Shown here piece after piece: positions 1 to 10,180 of a stretch of 64,000 bases of DNA (its first letter is position 1; each line of letters starts with the position of its first letter). Source of the stretch: Trichomonas vaginalis G3 (taxonomy: Eukaryota > Parabasalia > Trichomonadida > Trichomonadidae); the NCBI RefSeq assembly GCF_026262505.1, contig NC_067205.1, forward strand, positions 23,159,585-23,223,584, read 5' to 3'. The position numbers and the translations under genes are program-made. The notes under the pieces are model-generated. The model ran no database searches, was not told where the DNA came from, and saw nothing but the letters and a program-made list of their open reading frames with translations.

Positions 1-88
1 AGTGCAATATTGATAGGTGATTGCACTTTGCCTGTCACATACATCTCGACAGAGGCAACATTCGATATGAAAGTTTCCTCTGTCGAGA
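1..88. repeat. Two consecutive short hairpins
   Basis: AGTGCAAT (1-8) pairs with ATTGCACT (20-27), and TCTCGACAGAGG (44-55) pairs perfectly with CCTCTGTCGAGA (77-88) across a 21-base loop. Both lie inside the possible gene tail at 1-162. No function is assigned. Confidence 0.55.
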
Positions 89-162
89 CACTTCCTCGAA
101 ACTCCAATTTTTCTTTGAACTACAATATCTTAACAATTAGCTCATCAAAACACAACCTATAA
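1..162 (+). CDS. 3' end of an unrecognised protein-coding gene (partial)
   Basis: Frame 1 is open from the window edge to a TAA at 160-162, giving 53 residues. The stop sits in CTATAAAC, the TAAA overlap with the stop codon that many genes in this window show and that is a known trichomonad 3'-end signal. The residues are Ser/Thr-rich with no recognised motif, and the start lies outside the window. The short length means a chance frame is possible. Confidence 0.35.
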   Translation, partial: SAILIGDCTLPVTYISTEATFDMKVSSVETLPRNSNFSLNYNILTISSSKHNL

Positions 163-240
163 ACTTTAATTTTTACTTTTGTTTTTTTCAATATATGAAC
201 TAAATTTTTTTTTCAAATTACTCCCACACTGGGAAAAGTA

Positions 241-511
241 TTTTAACTCAGATGTTGCCAGCCTCTTCATCATTGCATTAACAAGTGCTTTGACTCAGAG
301 GTTGCCAGCCTCTTCATCATTGCATTAACAAGTGCTTTGACTCAGAGGTTGCCAGCCTCTTCATCATTGCATTAACAAGTGCTTTGACTCAGAGGTTGCC
401 AGCCTCTTCATCATTGCATTAACAAGTGCTTTGACTCAGAGGTTGCCAGCCTCTTCATCATTGCATTAACAAGTGCTTTGACTCAGAGGTTGCCAGCCTC
501 TTCATCATTGT
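241..511. repeat. Tandem array of a 47-bp unit, about 5.7 copies
   Basis: The motif GACTCAGAGGTTGCCAGCC recurs every 47 bases (starts near 245, 292, 339, 386, 433, 480). The internal units look identical and the first is slightly diverged (AACTCAGATG). The array is more GC-rich than its flanks and no long reading frame runs through it. Confidence 0.95.
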
Positions 512-1156
512 AAAAATGTATTACCGCTTTTTTTTTTAATTCAATCGTAACATCTCAATTATCCCGCCAAAAATTATTGGGTCTAAATTGGTTTTTATTA
601 TTATTATTTTCAGAAACAAACTAACTTGTTTTTTACGAATTTATCATTCATAAAGTCTTTATGATATATTTTCAACTTATAATGAATATGAAATTATAAT
701 TGTTATTTTGAAAAAAAATTATTCATGATCAATTCATGATTTAACCAGTTCCTTCAAATTAGGAGAGCATATTCAAATATAATCGCTCATTAAAATCAAT
801 TTTTATGTTTTTTTTTAAATCGAAATTATCTCATCATAAACCACGCAAACTGACTATTTGTTCTTATCACCATGTTACCAATATCAGAATTGTCTTTACA
901 GCCAAAATTTCGCTCGATAAAAGTCCATCCAATAGTGAGATAATTGAGCAACTAACATTTTTCCATATCACAAAAACCTCCGCCGTTAATTTGCTTTGAA
1001 ATATTCATAACGTTAGTTAGTTTGCTTTAAAAAACTAATGATAGTGTGTATTTTGAGCCCTTTTATGCATGAAATTCGTATATTTTCGGCTATTTCTTAA
1101 GCATATTACAAAATTAGTTTTTCAAAATAGTTCGTAGGATCCGATACCTATACTAC
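512..1156. other. AT-rich intergenic DNA, nothing recognised
   Basis: The only reading frame is a 64-residue one at 805-999 with no family resemblance, initiator or poly(A)-like stop context. It is probably chance. Confidence 0.5.
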
Positions 1157-1553
1157 TTCGGACACATTTCCATCAACTTAACAAACATATATCGAATAAT
1201 ATTTTTGACAAATCTACAAAATGTTAGATCAAATAGAAAATTATTTTCACAAATCAGCATATATTAAGATGTATTCACTATATAATCTATTCTTCATAGA
1301 TACTATTAATCATTACATAACAAAAAATATGAATCAGAAATCAAATCATTTCTGAAATTTATCTCTGTAAGTAATATCAGGAGTTGTTTATATGATATGT
1401 ACCTAAGCAGAACAGCAGAGAACGACGTTGTCCTGCCAAAAAAGAAGAATAAAAAGAAAAAAAGAACTTGAAATTAAGGATAGAAGGATAGTATGTTTAT
1501 TATTAATATTAGTATTAATATATATATAGTATGTGTACATAGTTATATAACGA

Positions 1554-2609
1554 TTAAGCAGATGCTGTCTTTGCTGCCTTGTTAGATCTGTAGTTGATGA
1601 TCTCGGACGTGTCAACTTTTCTTTCGCTGATGAGCTGGATCGTTGTCAAGAGTGGGAACTTGTCTGTTGCATTGCGTTCTTCTAAGATCTTGTAGACCTC
1701 TGCAGCGGCAAGTGTACCTTGAAGTTTCTGACCATTAAGAAGTTCTGATTCGCACTCTTTGAATGACTTGCCTGACTTGACAAAGTACTCGGCGCACTTC
1801 CTGTTACGGCCACCGTATGATGAGGCAACAATGTCGCCGAAACCACATGACTCAATCATTGTGAGGATGTCGACGCCTCTGTCTGGGAACATCATCTTGG
1901 CGAACTCGTAGATCTCGACGAAGCCTTCACGGAGGATTGCTGCCTTTGTTGACTGACCCATGTTAAGGCCATCAACAATGCCGCCGCCGATGGCAATGAT
2001 GTTCTTCATTGTGCCACTCAACTGCTGTGTAACAATGTCGTTGGTGCATGAGATCTTGAACTTTGGTGAGTCGAAGAGCTGCTTCCATGTATCGCGCTCT
2101 GGGATGTCTGGGAATGCTAATGTTGACTCGCAGAAGTCACCGCGAGCAATCTCGTTAGCAATGTTGGCACCCATGAGAGAACCGCACTTGATGCCGAGGA
2201 TTTCTTCGACTGTGTCTGTGAGGAGCTGGATCTTGCCATCCTTGAAGTTGATTCCCTTTGTGAGGAGGCAACCTGTAGCAGTCTTCTTGACGTGGCCTTT
2301 CATCTTCTCGAGTGTTGCTGGGAGGAACTGGTGTGGAACGACGAAGATGAAGAAATCTGCGTCACAACATTCGACGACGTCGCCAATTGCTTCGACGTTT
2401 TCGCCGAGGTTGTATCCTGGGAGATACTTGATATTCTCGTGTGTAGTGTTGATAGTGTGGATAAGAGATTCGCCATTGACGACTTCTTCGAGAACCCACA
2501 TCTTAATGTGTTGATCCATTGATGGAACATTCTTGATGTTAGCTGCACAGTGGCGTGCAATGCAGCTGCCGAAGTTTCCGGAACCGATGATGCTTAACTT
2601 GTATGACAT
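1554..2609 (-). CDS. GPD: Glycerol-3-phosphate dehydrogenase [NAD+], cytosolic, copy 1
   Basis: The 351-residue product interconverts dihydroxyacetone phosphate and sn-glycerol 3-phosphate with NADH/NAD+. This feeds glycerol and glycerolipid synthesis and helps redox balance. The Rossmann GxGNxG motif is at residues 9-14 (GSGNFG). Other conserved sites are VVPHQF (90-95), TKGI (117-120), GANIANEIA, catalytic-type Lys202 in TMKNIIAIGGG, and the substrate-binding GGRNR (266-270). Length matches eukaryotic GPD1 (about 350). The ATG lies 11 bases after the initiator A. Codon use is rich in C-ending codons, unlike the neighbouring AT-rich genes, which suggests high expression. The protein is identical to copy 2 and arranged divergently from it. 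Confidence 0.96.
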   Translation of the reverse strand: MSYKLSIIGSGNFGSCIARHCAANIKNVPSMDQHIKMWVLEEVVNGESLIHTINTTHENIKYLPGYNLGENVEAIGDVVECCDADFFIFVVPHQFLPATLEKMKGHVKKTATGCLLTKGINFKDGKIQLLTDTVEEILGIKCGSLMGANIANEIARGDFCESTLAFPDIPERDTWKQLFDSPKFKISCTNDIVTQQLSGTMKNIIAIGGGIVDGLNMGQSTKAAILREGFVEIYEFAKMMFPDRGVDILTMIESCGFGDIVASSYGGRNRKCAEYFVKSGKSFKECESELLNGQKLQGTLAAAEVYKILEERNATDKFPLLTTIQLISERKVDTSEIINYRSNKAAKTASA

Positions 2610-2614
2610 TATCT

Positions 2615-2622
2615 AAAAATGA
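2615..2622 (-). promoter_or_regulatory. Initiator element (Inr) of GPD copy 1
   Basis: On the minus strand the sequence reads TCATTTTT with the putative +1 A at 2620, 11 bases before ATG. This matches the known trichomonad Inr TCA(+1)YWY and a very short 5' leader. Confidence 0.75.
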
Positions 2623-3528
2623 TTGTTTTTTTCCAAAATTTTGCATCACTATCAATTTCTGTGTGCGTTCAAAATATTCTGAAGATATGGACCAAATTGC
2701 TTTCAAAACTTGCATAACTTATCAAAAAATTTCTTAAAACCAATCAGATTATGGCTCTACATCATGAGTAATTATGCATTTTTCTTAGAAAAACGCATGA
2801 ATGAAAACAATCATAATCGTTTTCATTTGTAAAGAACCGCCAATCATCAATGATGGTTAAATTTGCATATGTTTATGCTGAGCATATTCATTTTTCAACG
2901 TGACATTCGAATAGACATAAATTTCTAAAATCAAAATTCAGATGTTTACAAAATAAAAATTAAAATTCAATGAGCTCATTGAACAAAAATTTTGTATTGT
3001 AAACTTTAATAATTCACAGTAAATGAATTGATGTAGAATAACTCAATGTTTAATTATTAAGCTGTTCACAAAAAAATTAATTGTAAACTAAAGAAACAAA
3101 ATGAAAATGTAATTGTTGTATAATGATATATTTTTTTTAATATTTTTTTATTGATTGAAAATTTTTGTTCAATGAGCTCATTGAATTTTAATTTTTATTT
3201 TGTAAACATCTGAATTTTGATTTTAGAAATTTATGTCTATTCGAATGTCACGTTGAAAAATGAATATGCTCAGCATAAACATATGCAAATTTAACCATCA
3301 TTGATGATTGGCGGTTCTTTACAAATGAAAACGATTATGATTGTTTTCATTCATGCGTTTTTCTAAGAAAAATGCATAATTACTCATGATGTAGAGCCAT
3401 AATCTGATTGGTTTTAAGAAATTTTTTGATAAGTTATGCAAGTTTTGAAAGCAATTTGGTCCATATCTTCAGAATATTTTGAACGCACACAGAAATTGAT
3501 AGTGATGCAAAATTTTGGAAAAAAACAA

Positions 3529-3536
3529 TCATTTTT
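3529..3536 (+). promoter_or_regulatory. Initiator element (Inr) of GPD copy 2
   Basis: TCATTTTT lies immediately upstream of ATG 3542, with the putative +1 A at 3531. The 380 bases upstream are shared almost base for base by all GPD copies, so the whole promoter was duplicated with the gene. Confidence 0.78.
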
Positions 3537-3541
3537 AGATA

Positions 3542-4597
3542 ATGTCATACAAGTTAAGCATCATCGGTTCCGGAAACTTCGGCAGCTGCATTGCACGCCA
3601 CTGTGCAGCTAACATCAAGAATGTTCCATCAATGGATCAACACATTAAGATGTGGGTTCTCGAAGAAGTCGTCAATGGCGAATCTCTTATCCACACTATC
3701 AACACTACACACGAGAATATCAAGTATCTCCCAGGATACAACCTCGGCGAAAACGTCGAAGCAATTGGCGACGTCGTCGAATGTTGTGACGCAGATTTCT
3801 TCATCTTCGTCGTTCCACACCAGTTCCTCCCAGCAACACTCGAGAAGATGAAAGGCCACGTCAAGAAGACTGCTACAGGTTGCCTCCTCACAAAGGGAAT
3901 CAACTTCAAGGATGGCAAGATCCAGCTCCTCACAGACACAGTCGAAGAAATCCTCGGCATCAAGTGCGGTTCTCTCATGGGTGCCAACATTGCTAACGAG
4001 ATTGCTCGCGGTGACTTCTGCGAGTCAACATTAGCATTCCCAGACATCCCAGAGCGCGATACATGGAAGCAGCTCTTCGACTCACCAAAGTTCAAGATCT
4101 CATGCACCAACGACATTGTTACACAGCAGTTGAGTGGCACAATGAAGAACATCATTGCCATCGGCGGCGGCATTGTTGATGGCCTTAACATGGGTCAGTC
4201 AACAAAGGCAGCAATCCTCCGTGAAGGCTTCGTCGAGATCTACGAGTTCGCCAAGATGATGTTCCCAGACAGAGGCGTCGACATCCTCACAATGATTGAG
4301 TCATGTGGTTTCGGCGACATTGTTGCCTCATCATACGGTGGCCGTAACAGGAAGTGCGCCGAGTACTTTGTCAAGTCAGGCAAGTCATTCAAAGAGTGCG
4401 AATCAGAACTTCTTAATGGTCAGAAACTTCAAGGTACACTTGCCGCTGCAGAGGTCTACAAGATCTTAGAAGAACGCAATGCAACAGACAAGTTCCCACT
4501 CTTGACAACGATCCAGCTCATCAGCGAAAGAAAAGTTGACACGTCCGAGATCATCAACTACAGATCTAACAAGGCAGCAAAGACAGCATCTGCCTAA
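3542..4597 (+). CDS. GPD: Glycerol-3-phosphate dehydrogenase [NAD+], cytosolic, copy 2
   Basis: The 351-residue protein is identical to copy 1 and has the same motifs (GSGNFG 9-14, Lys202, GGRNR 266-270). The same C-ending codon bias is seen. It is transcribed divergently from copy 1 across the 2994-3157 spacer. About 435 bases downstream begins a glycine-rich gene lacking its start, and this GPD plus truncated-gene pair recurs at 12470-15340 as one duplicated unit. Confidence 0.96.
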   Translation: MSYKLSIIGSGNFGSCIARHCAANIKNVPSMDQHIKMWVLEEVVNGESLIHTINTTHENIKYLPGYNLGENVEAIGDVVECCDADFFIFVVPHQFLPATLEKMKGHVKKTATGCLLTKGINFKDGKIQLLTDTVEEILGIKCGSLMGANIANEIARGDFCESTLAFPDIPERDTWKQLFDSPKFKISCTNDIVTQQLSGTMKNIIAIGGGIVDGLNMGQSTKAAILREGFVEIYEFAKMMFPDRGVDILTMIESCGFGDIVASSYGGRNRKCAEYFVKSGKSFKECESELLNGQKLQGTLAAAEVYKILEERNATDKFPLLTTIQLISERKVDTSEIINYRSNKAAKTASA

Positions 4598-5031
4598 TCG
4601 TTATATAACTATGTACACATACTATATATATATTAATACTAATATTAATAATAAACATACTATCCTTCTATCCTTAATTTCAAGTTCTTTTTTTCTTTTT
4701 ATTCTTCTTTTTTGGCAGGACAACGTCGTTCTCTGCTGTTCTGCTTAGGTACATATCATATAAACTATTCCTGATATTACTTACAGAGATAAATTTCAGA
4801 AATGATTTGATTTCTGATTCATACTTTGTGAGATAATATGTTTTTTTATAAAAATAGATAATATATCGAATATGCCGCCATATTTGCTGTTTTGTGAAAA
4901 TAATTTTCTAATTGATCTAATATTTTGTAGATTTGTCAAAAATAGTATTCGATATATGTTTGTTAAGTTGATGGAAATGTGTCCGATAAAAGTTCATTTT
5001 TTTAATGCCTTTTAACTGAGATTCACTATAG
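4598..5031. other. GPD 3' flank shared by all copies
   Basis: This AT-rich flank holds a TA-rich simple stretch (about 4620-4660) whose length varies between copies, plus a polypyrimidine tract. It is duplicated with GPD at 13900-14337, and inverted at about 1157-1553 and 55525-55962. No gene is seen. Confidence 0.6.
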
Positions 5032-6036
5032 ATAACATCAATATTCCAAGATAAGTTTCGTCGTGTTTACGACTACCCATGTCCAGAAGACACACATACA
5101 TGTCATCCTACAAAGGTTGACTTACCAGCAGGAAGTTACCTTTTCGAAGTCTGGGGTGCTAGTGGTGGCAATGTCACGAGTGCTACAGGCGGCCTTGGTT
5201 CATACACATCAGGTGTTATCAGACTCTTCCACACTCAAACATTCTATCTCTATATTGGTTCACATGGTTCACAAGCAGACTCACTGAATCCATATAACGG
5301 CGGCGGTTCCGGTGTCAACACTACAGACTCATCGAGCGGCGGCGGCTGTAGTGATATCCGACTTAAGAACGGCACAGATTTTGAATCACTGAAATCCAGA
5401 ATCATCGTTAGTTCTGGTAGTGCTGGTGCTATTAGTTTTTATGAAGTTTATTCAAATGGTGCTAGTGGTGGTATCTTATCAGGATTCAACGGAAAGAGAA
5501 TATTTACATCAAGTGAGAATTCAGTCACCATCTCTGAAGGTGGCCAACTTGATAGAGGTGGTAGTGCTTCCAATGGAACACATGTAACTGGAGATAAATC
5601 GAAAGGATTTCCAGGAGAATTTGGGAAAGGTGGTGATGTTAGGAAAGGAGGAGTTTATGGTTCAGGTGGTGGATGTGGGTATTTCGGTGGAGGCGCTGGA
5701 AATGATGGAACAGATACTGTTACATCTGGTGCCGGTGGATCGTCATATGTATCAGGATATAATGGATTTATGACGATCGATGAAACATCGAAATCAAGTT
5801 CTGAATATAGGATGTTACAAACATCTTTCCATCCAAGTGGACTTTATTTCACAGATGTTAAAGTTAAAGACTATCTTAGTGAATTCTCTTCTTCATATGG
5901 CTACAAAGAAACAGGCCACACCGGCCATGGTACTATCGCTATTACTCTCCTATACACTGTTCAACTCTCATGTAATTTTTTCTATTCTTTTCAACATTTC
6001 TCATACTTTTCCATTTTTATAATGTTTCTTAAATAA
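5032..6036 (+). pseudogene. Glycine-rich surface-protein gene lacking its 5' end, copy A
   Basis: An open frame runs from just after a TAG (5029-5031) to TAA at 6034-6036, but no ATG precedes the conserved part. Recognisable sequence starts near residues FRRVYDYPCP. It continues through VWGASGG, LYIGSHG, GGGSG, SSGGGCSDIRL, GSGGGCGYFGGGAG and TSGAGGSSYVSGYNGF. That order fits the glycine-rich domain family (Gly_rich, as in ALK/LTK extracellular regions and many trichomonad surface proteins). The C-terminus ends in an aromatic hydrophobic stretch. The loss of start and signal peptide at a junction with GPD flank DNA suggests a truncated, probably silent copy. Copy B at 14338-15342 has the same junction. 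Confidence 0.75.
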
Positions 6037-6616
6037 AAGCTGTTTCTTATTTATTGCTTTTAATTATTTTTGATATGTTGAAATGGAACACTCAACGTGT
6101 AACTCTTTTTATAATCCAATTATATTTCAAATATTATATTCATTGAAATAAAATACATGGATTTATCTTGATTCTATATTGTATCATTGTATGATTGAGC
6201 ATAAAATGATCTATAATGATAATTTTAATAAATTAATATGGGAAATAATATTTTTTTAATGTTATTATAGATAATTTTAAACACCATTCTTTTTTGTTAT
6301 CGTATACTTGAATTCTATAATACCATTATAATATAGATATGTTAAAATGCTGAAAAATGAATCGAGGAATTTCTTACAGTTTGTTGCTCATTTGATTTTT
6401 TGCCATCATAATGTCTTAATACAATTGGAATAAACATTTATAGCTGCAGAATATCATTTGTGTAAGACGCGATCATTATGAAAAATCTCTTTCAAAAATT
6501 GTGGGCCATAAAATAATTCAAAGCGGATCCTATTTATTCCGGAATCAATTATTCCTTCATGGAAATCAGTTCCTTTCCAACAAAATAAGTTACCCAGAAA
6601 ATTGAAAAGAGATCCG
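6037..6616. other. AT-rich intergenic DNA, nothing recognised
   Basis: No convincing reading frame is present. The segment is repeated in inverted orientation at about 63227-63806. Confidence 0.5.
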
Positions 6617-7729
6617 ATGGAATTATATTTTACACAATTATTTTCCATGTTTTTTGTATTCTTTTTTAGTTGTAGAGCCGAGAATTGCAATGAAAGTTCA
6701 TTAGATCCAGGTTACGTATGTTGCGAAGATAATCCATGTAAAGGTCGTTGTGTTCAAATTGACATATATGAAAATCGCAGTAAAAAAGAATGTATTACAG
6801 AAATACAATATCATGTTTGTTATACAGGATACATGTATCCAGCAATTATGCTAGGATTTTGCATTCCTACAATTTTATTTTGGGTTATATCATGTATGAC
6901 CAAGACAAATGTTCCATTATGCACATGGATTACTAATATCATTCTAAATATTTGTTTAGCTGCAATTGTTTTATCAATTCCTTGTTTGGTCATTATCACA
7001 GGCGGTGTGCCACTTGGATTTATTATTGGTGGATTTTCTCTGTTTCTAGGTGTATATTCATTTATACGTGTTGCTCCATGTTCGGGTGGTCCAGAATGCG
7101 GAAATGACGAAAGTTTTAGTGATTTAGTTAAAGAAAACCAAATGGTAAATCATACGCATACAGAAGCAATGGCGCAATCATGTCCATGCTACTCTTCGTT
7201 CTGTGTATCAAAACCTTACGATCCATTTGAAATAAATGATGAATATTGTTGTGGTATGACGGAAGATACTGCTCTAAATACATGTGATTGTGTTAGATTC
7301 CTTAGAGAATCTCGTTCACCTCATGTCAATAGATTCGAACTTCAAATGATCATTGATGAAAATGCAAATCTTCCACCAACTCCCAAATCTGCCGGAATTG
7401 CATTTTATAAGACAAAAGCGATCTATAAAGTAGTTCAAAAGGAGGTTGAACCTATACAATATGGTTCATGGCAAGAAAATGGAGTTATTGAAAAAATTAC
7501 AAAGAAAAAAGTTATTTACAGATGCAATCCTCATTATATATATCATGAAAACATGAAAGAAGAGATACAACGTGCCAATTCTGCTGCTCTTGAAAAGGTT
7601 CAAAATATTTTATCAAATCAAACTTCATATGATCAATTCGAGTTCAATGGAATGACAAAAAAGAGCTATTTATTATCTTATGGTGCAATGTACTTGTACT
7701 TTCAATGTATGTTCTACATCTTGTTATAA
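6617..7729 (+). CDS. Cysteine-rich multi-pass membrane protein, paralog 1 (left arm; altered C-terminus)
   Basis: I do not recognise the family. ATG 6617 gives a 370-residue product with a hydrophobic signal-like start. A short extracellular-type Cys-rich segment follows (ESSLDPGYVCCEDNPCKGRC). Three hydrophobic segments come next, near YMYPAIMLGFCIPTILFWVI, IILNICLAAIVLSIPCLVII and GFIIGGFSLFLGVYSF. A long Cys-containing cytosol-type region ends the protein. It is clearly paralogous to 10845-12128, which shares CVRFLR, the ENAxxPxTPKxxGIAF stretch and FExxGMT. Compared with the right-arm copy, this copy has an extra A in an A-run and a short insertion near 7660-7690. These replace the conserved (R/K)AxYG tail, so the last about 26 residues are probably aberrant. 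Confidence 0.6.
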   Translation: MELYFTQLFSMFFVFFFSCRAENCNESSLDPGYVCCEDNPCKGRCVQIDIYENRSKKECITEIQYHVCYTGYMYPAIMLGFCIPTILFWVISCMTKTNVPLCTWITNIILNICLAAIVLSIPCLVIITGGVPLGFIIGGFSLFLGVYSFIRVAPCSGGPECGNDESFSDLVKENQMVNHTHTEAMAQSCPCYSSFCVSKPYDPFEINDEYCCGMTEDTALNTCDCVRFLRESRSPHVNRFELQMIIDENANLPPTPKSAGIAFYKTKAIYKVVQKEVEPIQYGSWQENGVIEKITKKKVIYRCNPHYIYHENMKEEIQRANSAALEKVQNILSNQTSYDQFEFNGMTKKSYLLSYGAMYLYFQCMFYILL

Positions 7730-8529
7730 TTTTTTTTTAAGCTTGATTGAAAATTCATTAGTTATAGAGAATATATTATGGTATATTGAAGGTTGTATGC
7801 TATAAACGCATGTTTATTCCTGATATCTCAAATATAAAAAATTTCTGATCGAAATTACATTATATATGAGTTGTGCAGTCCTCAAATTTCTATATTGTTA
7901 GCTACTGGTAGCCCGTTTGCTAGAATAAAATACATGTTTAAGAAGAAATTTTATTATTAATCCAATGTAATGCTTAATTAAGATAACATCTGAGAAAATT
8001 TGAGGCTTACGTTATTAAAATAGAGATGATATATATATAAAGTCTTATTTCGTGTTTTGTTCCTCAAATTAAAAATAAGAGCATAGAGTAGTAGTAATCA
8101 CAACTATCCTTTGTTTCTCATATTGAAGATAAGAACATGGATAGAGAAGAAATCCCAATTTGAATTTTATTACTCATATGAAAAATGCAAGCATAGAGTA
8201 TAAGTAATCGCAACTATAGTTTTGTTTCTAACATTGAAGATAAGAGTGTTGTTGGAGAAGAAATCTCAATTGGAATTTTGTTACTCATTTTTAAAATAAG
8301 AACACCGAATGGAAGTAACTGCACTTCGCTATGAAGTTGTTTATGTATACAATAGCATTTTAAGCTTTCTTGAACTCACATTCTTTCAAATTCAACTGAA
8401 ATTCCAGAAAATATCAAAATTTTATGATTAAAAATGTTTCATCTTTATGATTTACCTATATCTGGCTAAACTTAAGTAATTAAAGAAAAAATAAAGATAA
8501 ATTAAAAAAAAATTAAAAAGTTTTTTATT
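7730..8529. repeat. Intergenic region with a degenerate tandem repeat (about 55/110 bp)
   Basis: Between about 8050 and 8330 a motif like TTTGTTxCTCAxATTxAAxATAAGA recurs at about 8056, 8108, 8166, 8218 and 8276. That is a roughly 55-bp unit organised as 110-bp dimers, each followed by GAGAAGAAATC or AGTAATCxCAACTAT. The rest is AT-rich without recognised genes. The same array is inverted in the right arm. Confidence 0.65.
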
Positions 8530-9738
8530 TTAAAATTGAGAAGGGAAAAGTCTTGATCGAGTAGTTTGTGTCTTCTTCGGTTCCTGTTTAATTTCGGTGC
8601 TCGTTGGCTTTGAAGAGTCAAATGAAGCTATTTCTTGCTCTAAAGAAGCAGATTTGATTCTGATTGACTCGATGTACGCGTTTATTTGGGACATCTTTGC
8701 ATCATGTGACTCTTTCATCTCTTGGAATTTTTGAATAATTTTATCCAAATTTTCATCTGAAGATTTTTGCTCTTCTTGGATTTCATTGAGATGAGTATCG
8801 AGATCAGTAACTTTTTGGTTCATTTCTTGATTAGTTTTGGTCCTTTCTTCATTGATTTTTTGTAATTTTGAAATTTCTTTTTCTAATTTATCAGTAGACT
8901 CTTTGACTTCGGTGATTTCGTTCTGGAATCCTTCTTGCAATGCAATTCTCTCGTTCTGGAGTGCTACAATTTCGTTTAAACGGTTTTGGAGATTTGGAAT
9001 TTCCGAAATTGTCTGTTGTAGCTTCTGGCTTATGGATTTGGCGCTGGTTTCATCAGTAGTAAGGCTGAGTTTGGCTGATCTGAGCTGGGAACGCCTTTGA
9101 TTCAGTTGATTTTCAAGATCTTGTTTTTCATTTTCTTGTTTTTGCAGAGAATTGACGAGATCTTTGATCTTTGAGTTTATATCTGTCAGTTCTTCTTTGG
9201 CTTTGGTAGTATTGGCGTTGTTCTTAACGATGTCCTCAGAAATATTATTTTTTGATAAAATTGATTCGGAAATCGAGCGAGAAACCTCGCCAATGATATT
9301 ATTTGTTACAAATATATCATTGTAGTTGCGATTGATCGTATCCTGGAGGTTGTCTACGCTTGATTTCAAATCTTTAAACTTTGCTTCTTGTTCTTCGACT
9401 TCTGCTTGAAGTTCGACCTCTTTTTTGTGATAGGTATTAGTATGTTCGAGTAGTTTAGAGGCGTACTCTGATAATTTTCGGATTTTTCTTGATTTGATTT
9501 CAGATTTTTTCTGAAAATCTGAGTTTCGCTCTTCGATATTGGCTGTATTCTTAGTAAATATGGCTGAAGAGAGCTTGATTGTTTCCATTTTAATGGAAAG
9601 TATATCAGATAAAGGTTCAAAAACTTTGATAAGCTCTGATAATCGATTTAACGTATCGATTGCATCATACTGTGATGCGTTATCAGCATTTTCAGCTTGG
9701 CTACTCGGTTGTTGAGCCTGGGAGCTGTTTTCTTCCAT
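8530..9738 (-). CDS. Coiled-coil protein, left-arm copy
   Basis: This is a 402-residue protein with a Gln/Ser-rich N-terminus. From about residue 85 to 375 it is almost continuous charged heptad-type sequence rich in Glu, Lys, Gln, Leu and Ile, so a long coiled coil. The tail is short and basic (TTRSRLFPSQF). No catalytic motif or membrane segment is seen. The family is not recognised, and cytoskeletal or tethering roles are only guesses. The stop lies in TTTTAAAATAAA, giving the TAAA context. The translation is identical to 60118-61326, which argues that this copy is functional or very recently duplicated. Confidence 0.85.
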   Translation of the reverse strand: MEENSSQAQQPSSQAENADNASQYDAIDTLNRLSELIKVFEPLSDILSIKMETIKLSSAIFTKNTANIEERNSDFQKKSEIKSRKIRKLSEYASKLLEHTNTYHKKEVELQAEVEEQEAKFKDLKSSVDNLQDTINRNYNDIFVTNNIIGEVSRSISESILSKNNISEDIVKNNANTTKAKEELTDINSKIKDLVNSLQKQENEKQDLENQLNQRRSQLRSAKLSLTTDETSAKSISQKLQQTISEIPNLQNRLNEIVALQNERIALQEGFQNEITEVKESTDKLEKEISKLQKINEERTKTNQEMNQKVTDLDTHLNEIQEEQKSSDENLDKIIQKFQEMKESHDAKMSQINAYIESIRIKSASLEQEIASFDSSKPTSTEIKQEPKKTQTTRSRLFPSQF

Positions 9739-9809
9739 CCGACCTATTCATTCATCGCATCACTAAAACGTGACTAATAATTTACATCTTCTTTATTAAA
9801 TTATAATAA

Positions 9810-10180
9810 CATGTACTTCTTATGATTACAAATACAAATATCAGAAAAGGGGAAACTCATTTTTTAGACCAAAAAAAGTGGCATCTGAGTATATTGTTTT
9901 TGCTTTATCTGATCATCTAAAAGGAATCGATCCACGTTATTGGTATGAAACAATGATTTACTAGCGATTAAAGGATGTTCATATTGCAAAAATCCAATAT
10001 TGTGATGTTCAACTCATAAAATATAACATATTATTATCAGAGTTATTTGATATAATTTCAAGAGCAGTCATTGATCAATGTGTTATTAGAAGGATATGTA
10101 TATATCAAATTATTACTGGAACTCGGTACTATTATGTTTAGAAAGAGGGAAAACGTTGCACTATCACCGGACCAAATAAA
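9810..10180 (+). pseudogene. Decayed, interrupted coding remnant, unrecognised
   Basis: One frame reads as plausible protein for about 120 codons (for example RPKKVASEYIVFALSDHLKGID, quoted in part) but is interrupted. I cannot name the family. The same remnant lies in the right arm at about 59680-60050. The rest of 9739-10844 is AT-rich DNA with no other gene seen. Confidence 0.35.

Larger units (their letters stand above)
1157..4995. repeat. Inverted repeat (palindrome) carrying two GPD genes head to head
   Basis: Bases about 1157-2993 match the reverse complement of about 3158-4995. Coordinates of paired positions sum to 6151 across the GPD genes and promoters (for example 2609 with 3542). 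Identity is near complete from about 1350 inward, and the outer 200 bases carry small indels. The asymmetric spacer is 2994-3157. Each arm holds one complete GPD gene, about 380 bases of upstream DNA and about 390 bases of downstream DNA. The arms end next to a palindromic TGAGCTCA. Confidence 0.95.

Noticed and set aside
805-999. 64-codon frame as a small gene
   Set aside because: It has no initiator, no TAAA stop context and no resemblance to a known family in a very AT-rich stretch.
1960-2522. Long frames on the strand opposite GPD (184 and 76 codons), repeated at every GPD copy
   Set aside because: They are shadows of the strongly C-ending codon bias of GPD, with no independent start context or family resemblance.
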